The position numbers and the translations under genes are program-made. Under the pieces are notes generated by a model. The model made no database searches and was not told where the DNA came from. It was given only the letters and a program-made list of their open reading frames with translations. A DNA stretch of 64,000 nucleotides from Triatoma infestans (taxonomy: Eukaryota; Arthropoda; Insecta; Hemiptera; Reduviidae). Below, piece by piece: positions 59,342 to 64,000 of the stretch (positions are counted from its first letter, which is position 1; every line of letters starts with the position of its first letter). The DNA is taken from assembly GCA_011037195.1 (NCBI GenBank), contig JAAEAF010000128.1, forward strand, positions 62,001-126,000. Direction: 5' to 3'.

Positions 59342-59512
59342 TGGTCTTCGAGTTGAGAACGCGTCAGTGGTTTGTTTTAAGCCGACGTTTCACCCATATT
59401 ACAACAGACCTCCTCTGGGAAATTTCACTTTAAAGCTGAAACAACACTAAGCCTATTGTAATATGGGCGAAACGTCGGGTTACAACAAACCACTGACGAA
59501 GTCTCAAACCGA
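59342..59512. mobile_element. Foldback (MITE-like) element with about 70-bp inverted repeats
   Basis: The left arm (to about 59412) and right arm (from about 59445) are reverse complements with few mismatches. They share CGTCAGTGGTTTGTT, CCGACGTTTC(A/G)CCC and ATATTACAA. The loop is about 35-50 bp. No coding capacity. The GACGTTTC core echoes AACGTTTC in the foldback at 33.8-34.1 kb. Confidence 0.88.
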
Positions 59513-60080
59513 TGACCTATTTGTTTTCCATGGCAATGACCGGCGGAAGCATCTTTAATTATTTCTTTCTGTTGAATAAATTAATGAGATTATTATTTGA
59601 AAAGCAATATAATAATTTTTAAAATGTTTTTAACTCATTAATATAAATATATTGTAAAATGAAATACAGGCTTTAAATTTCATATTGCATTAGACAAACA
59701 AAAATGACATTAATTTTTCTATCGGTTATTTTCAAGGATCGATTTTATTCCACATTTTAGTAAACCATATAATACTTCTATTGTTTTCTTAACATGGATG
59801 AAATAAATCAGGTCCTTGCAAAGGACTGAATGCACACACTAATGTGTCAGCCGTGTACCTCTTGGTTATTCTCCCCCAAAACTCTATCATTAGTAAGTTA
59901 TGAAAGTTATCTCCGATTTTAAAGGCGGTACCAAAGAAATCGCCTATATAAATTTATTCGAGACTTACAGGAATGCATGGAAACGAGTTTGATAAGGCCC
60001 TTATGCATAATTTCTTTCTATAACTCTAATCCATGAATAATTGTTGCTTAATTTAAACAATGTTGTGTAAACAAATTTGA
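59513..60080. other. AT-rich DNA, nothing recognised
   Basis: No gene, RNA gene or defined repeat seen. Confidence 0.4.
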
Positions 60081-60345
60081 AATGTGAAATGAACTGAAGG
60101 AACAGTTTCAGTGAAAAATTTCGCTCATTTACAAAGCAGGAAATAAATTTTGAGAAATTGAAGTGCTAGTTGATATGTGGCTAAAATTCCATTTCGGTTT
60201 TTTGAATGGTTTTACCATTTTTCCACACAAATTACTTAATAATTGTGTTGCGAGGATTCCAAGTTCGAAGCAAATTTATCAGTCAAATTGAGTATTAGGT
60301 GTAAACTACTACCTAAGAGAAAGGCCGGTGAGTGTTCCATTCCAG
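60081..60345 (+). repeat. 3' fragment of the ACTTTCTCTTAC repeat family
   Basis: Ends CCTAAGAGAAAGGCCGGTGA with GTGTTCCATTCCAGA. The next copy starts within about 25 bp. Confidence 0.6.
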
Positions 60346-60349
60346 ATTT

Positions 60350-60910
60350 TTATTTTTTCTTATTATTGTAAAGGAAAAATTGCATTATTTCATATTTTGG
60401 AATTTGAGTTTCATCAGAAACTTATAGATACAAGTTATGGATAACAAACAATTTTTCCCACAGAATGGTAGCTTGTATATTTGTGAATAATGGAACTCAT
60501 GAAATTGTGTAAGTATGGAGCCAACACGAAAACACACGAAAGCTCCGGTAAAAATCCATGAACCGGAAGTAAAAAATTTCTATTGAATAGTTTTTTAAAA
60601 CATTTTTTGTCATTTTCTTAAAAAGATTCCAAAGAATTTTTTAAAATTTGGTAACTATCTGGTCAAACAAAGCGGATTATATATATTTGAAGAACATTTT
60701 TCGACAAAATTTATTTCAGGCGGGTTTTGTTGCAGTATGAGGTTAACTTTAATTTTTTGAAGTGCCACTTCTATATGTTATCAAGGTTCCACTATCGATT
60801 TCCTAGAAATAATAACTATTTTTTTTTTTTTAAGTTAAAGAAAAATACTTGAAACTTCAAAGCAATATTAAGAGAAAGTTGTGTGAGTTTCGTACCAGAT
60901 TTTTACATTC
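60350..60910 (+). repeat. ACTTTCTCTTAC repeat family copy, array member
   Basis: Starts CTTATTATTGTAAAGGAAAAA with TTGCATTATTTCATATTTTGG. Contains AAAATCCATGAACCGGAAGT and ends AAGAGAAAGTTGTGTGAG with TTTCGTACCAGA. A further partial copy follows directly, giving a head-to-tail series. Confidence 0.7.
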
Positions 60911-61340
60911 TCTAACTGTTATCTGAAATTTCTTAACCGAAAGCAGCACTTTCCTAAACGGATTTTTATTTATGGACATTTTTTCAAAAACTGATATTTG
61001 TCTTTAAAGTTTGAGTGCGTATTGAAATATATGTATATATCACTTTTATTAGAAACACTTTTCTGGGAATAAATGATTTAGGGGGTTCTTGGAAGGGGAG
61101 AGGGATGTTAGGCTTCTGACTGAAATTTCGTTTTACTAATGGAATCAAACTACTACTTATTCATGTTACAAAGAATTAAATGTGTTGCCGAAAGCCCCAT
61201 AAAAATAGAAATGTGTTTCTTCAAACATGGTACATAACTAACTTTTAAAAGTTGAAATCTTTTTTAGAGAAAAGATTTTAAAGGGGTTCTGTGGATACAT
61301 TCCCTTCAAAAGTGCCATTTTATAATAGCACAGGATCCCT
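60911..61340 (+). repeat. Partial repeat-family copy
   Basis: Starts ATTCTCTAACTGTTATCTG with AATTTCTTAACCGAAAGCAG; later TATCACTTTTATTAGAAACA and TCAAAAGTGCCATTTT. No right terminus. Confidence 0.55.
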
Positions 61341-63104
61341 GCCTGGTAATATTAGAAGGTTGCTATTTTTTCTGTATTAAGAAGTTGAGGGACAGAGATT
61401 GACGGTGTAGGATAAAGGCAGTTAATCACCACAGAGATTAATCAATCTTGAAACAATTAGCATTGATTAGATAAATCAAGGCTGAACGGCAAGTGCAAGA
61501 ACATTATATAATCCTCTGGTTCATTTAATCAGTATCATTGAACTGAAAATTTAATTAGTAATCAACATAAAATTTTATTTTCCTATTTATCTAGATTTTC
61601 CTTTGGCTGATGATTAGAACGTCTTCATACATTCTTATTAAAAATAACAGATTTTTGGCAAAGATACTCGAATTTTAATTTGTAAAATTTGGTTCCATTC
61701 AGTATAGGGTGCTATCGTTTGAAGTGGAAATATCAAATGTAGACTTCTATTTAAGTAAGAGAATGTTGCTCGTTTTCCTGAAGATGGTGCAATGTAAATT
61801 GCAATGGTATGATATTATATTTTTATTAGTTATTTAAATATTATCAATAGATTTTTGAAATGATAAGAGAATAAACAATGCGAATTTCAACAAGTTTGCC
61901 AATAAGATGATGCTTAATAGTAATCTATTGAATGATAAATACTGCTAAATATTAAACAAGATCCAAAAGATAATAATATATAAGAAACGGTATGAGTGGG
62001 TTTTAATTTAAGAGATAATATTTTACTTACTTAAATGTGGGAGTTAATATTAATTAATTAACACTTCTATAAAACAATTTACTGATTAGTCTTAATTCTT
62101 ATCTTAAACTGATGGGGTGAATTTGGTGTGAGGAGTTATAAGTGCTCTATTTTACCCCCACTGTTAGCAAAGCGACATCAAACTCTGGGTGGGAGTTCTT
62201 CTACATTCAGGACTACCTCACTGTACCACTGATGTTCCCATTGAGGAATAATCCATCAAAAAGTAATCTTTAATCATATAAATTACTTCGTAATTAAATT
62301 TGACTTCGAATTACTTTTTTAGTGAAAGCGTTAATTGGCAATACATTGCTTATTGGCAATAAATTACTTTCTAACTACCTAACTAAGTTGTGGTTTATTT
62401 TAATAAAATTATTTGTTGAATAATAGAATTTATTCCAATATATTATTCAATGGTCAAATAAATGTATAAGATAATTTGCTATACAATATCCTTATTTTTT
62501 TTAAGTTCTGCTTATATATCTGCGGCAATAAACAGACATTTGTGCAGATCTGGTCATTAAATGTAATTGCTATGTATAGTACATATGTATTATTTAACTT
62601 CTAAACTAGAATTTCTAAATGTTTAATATAATATTCTAGTATTTTTTAAACATAAATTAAAATTTGTTTTTAATTTATTTTGTTAAAAAACTTGCTTCTA
62701 TTGTAATTTCTTTTTTTAATGTATAAAACACTAATACAAGAAAGATTTGAGTAAGTAATAAAGTTCCTTGTTTCCCATATATTTCCTTGTTTTAGACTGA
62801 TGGTTCTATGGTGACCTTCATAGATAACAAAATATTTATAATTGAGTTGATTTATGTTATAAATTATAATATTTTTTTTAAAATTTACTTTGTACTTTTT
62901 TACAGAAATAATGTAATGTATTTTGAATTTTGAATTTTTATCCTTTATTTTGAATTTTGAATTTTTTTTTATTTTGAGAAAAAGAATCCACCGCGGAAGT
63001 CCAAAAAGAAGGCACTGAATTAATACAAAAAATACTAATTAAATAAAGGAAAATATGAATAATGTGTGTTTCAATGCAAATAATGAAGTTTAAATGGACT
63101 TGTT
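61341..63104. other. Long AT-rich region without recognised genes
   Basis: A slightly GC-richer patch at 62100-62230 shows no recognisable motif. No exon, tRNA or retroelement protein piece found. Confidence 0.4.
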
Positions 63105-63175
63105 TAGTACAGTGGATATGGTTAGTGTGGCATGGCATGGACTTCTAATGAGAAGGTTCCCAGTTGGAGACCCGC
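63105..63175 (+). repeat. tRNA-like head of a third SINE (family C), or tRNA relic
   Basis: GGATATGGTTAGTGTGGCAT (A-box-like), loop ACTTCTAAT (possible TCT, Arg, anticodon) and GGTTCCCAGTTGGAGACCC (degenerate B box). Spacing fits a tRNA, but the B box lacks the GTTCGA core and an acceptor stem does not close, so a functional tRNA is unlikely. Different from families A and B. Confidence 0.5.
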
Positions 63176-64000
63176 GGATAAACCTAAATTTATATTTGTC
63201 GGAAAAATATTAATAATAATATGCTTACGCCCAGAACCATAACTAATTTGGTAATTGGGTAATTATCCTATCAGAAAAATAGACAACGTTATTTGACAAT
63301 TGAACATTTAAGTTTACCCTTTTCCAATCATAAAGTATATTATTTGCTTTACTATAATTTTTAAAATTTTGCTCAAAGTGTATAATATAATATTAGAACA
63401 GGACAATACAAAATTCTTCTGATAGAAATAATATAATGATATCTAGTCCTTGAGTCTTTTTTCAAAAGTTAGGTAGTATTCAGTCATTAATTTTCTCAAT
63501 GCAGTTCCGCTCTCTCGCCCGTTAAACAACGGCTAAACTGCTGAGACAGCTACCTCCGATACCATGCCGGTTCAGAAACAGCGAAATCTTTGAGAACATT
63601 AATATTCGGCTAAGTACGAAGATAGATTGACTAGCATAACCAAGTAATATTAATAATGTTTGATGTCTGAATACACATTCTTCCAAACAAATTATCTCTA
63701 TCTTCTCTCAAAAAAGATTTTCACCAACAATTTGGCGGTTTTCACTTTCGATAATAGCAAATATGGGACTTTTCTTAGGGAAAGTGGACTATCACTGATT
63801 CAGGGATCTTGGCGTTCCTGCGAGTGAACCAGTCTAGCAACTGTAACATATTTGCACTGACATCTCCAACATTCGCACATTAATAAAAGTAAGTGGTGTT
63901 CAGCTATTTGGATTTAGCGTTCACACAGGCAAATCCAAGCTCCCCCCCCCCACATATATATATAATCATCTTAATCAGTGGCTTCTCTAGGGCGGTGCAG
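63176..64000. other. Intergenic DNA with a recurrent unassigned segment
   Basis: At about 63800-63885 TCAGGGATCTTGGCGTTCCTG and CATATTTGCACTGACATC echo 17310-17365. A short C10 run precedes a (TA)n tract at the right edge. No gene recognised. Confidence 0.4.

Noticed and set aside
1..64000. CRISPR arrays, bacterial operons, integrated phage or restriction systems
   Set aside because: Introns, SINEs and LINEs show a eukaryotic chromosome. No regularly spaced identical repeats or bacterial gene signals are present.

Overview
This window is eukaryotic nuclear DNA, very probably from an arthropod and most likely an insect. It is AT-rich and gene-poor, with exons that have GT/AG boundaries and long introns. 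It also carries tRNA-derived SINEs and several classes of non-LTR retrotransposon. No bacterial, organellar or CRISPR features were seen. I cannot name the species.

Two spliced genes can be reconstructed, and they converge on each other. On the plus strand, five in-phase exons between 13930 and 18779 encode the last 327 residues of a protein I do not recognise. On the minus strand, fourteen in-phase exons between 39237 and 22779 encode a complete 610-residue sodium:solute symporter of the SLC5 family (multivitamin/monocarboxylate type). Its last exon, at 22779-22901, lies 7.86 kb beyond the penultimate one, across an intron packed with retroelements.

Most of the rest is transposon-derived. 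0.9-1.6 kb: two tRNA-derived SINEs. 7.0-12.6 kb: a decayed non-LTR element with RNase H (R1/I-like), minus strand; fragments of the same family lie at 15.1-15.4 and 42.1-42.5 kb. 20.4-21.1 and 23.0-23.7 kb: two terminal-inverted-repeat elements. 23.7-30.5 kb: a Jockey-like relic containing a 3.26-kb EN-RT element with perfect 17-bp target-site duplications and a 192-bp retroelement tail. 31-37 kb: SLC5 introns with SINEs, a foldback element and a mariner relic. 44.6-48.7 kb: a nearly intact CR1/L2-like element.

An unnamed AT-rich repeat family dominates the right half. Its full copies are about 0.7-0.95 kb, begin and end with the inverted motif ACTTTCTCTTAC/GTAAGAGAAAGT, and contain internal units of about 270-285 bp. 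I count about a dozen copies or fragments. It is the best candidate here for an undescribed element. The CR1-like element and another retroelement fragment are inserted into copies of it.

The genes do not form an operon or pathway. The window shows a transporter gene stretched by successive waves of transposition, beside one unidentified gene.
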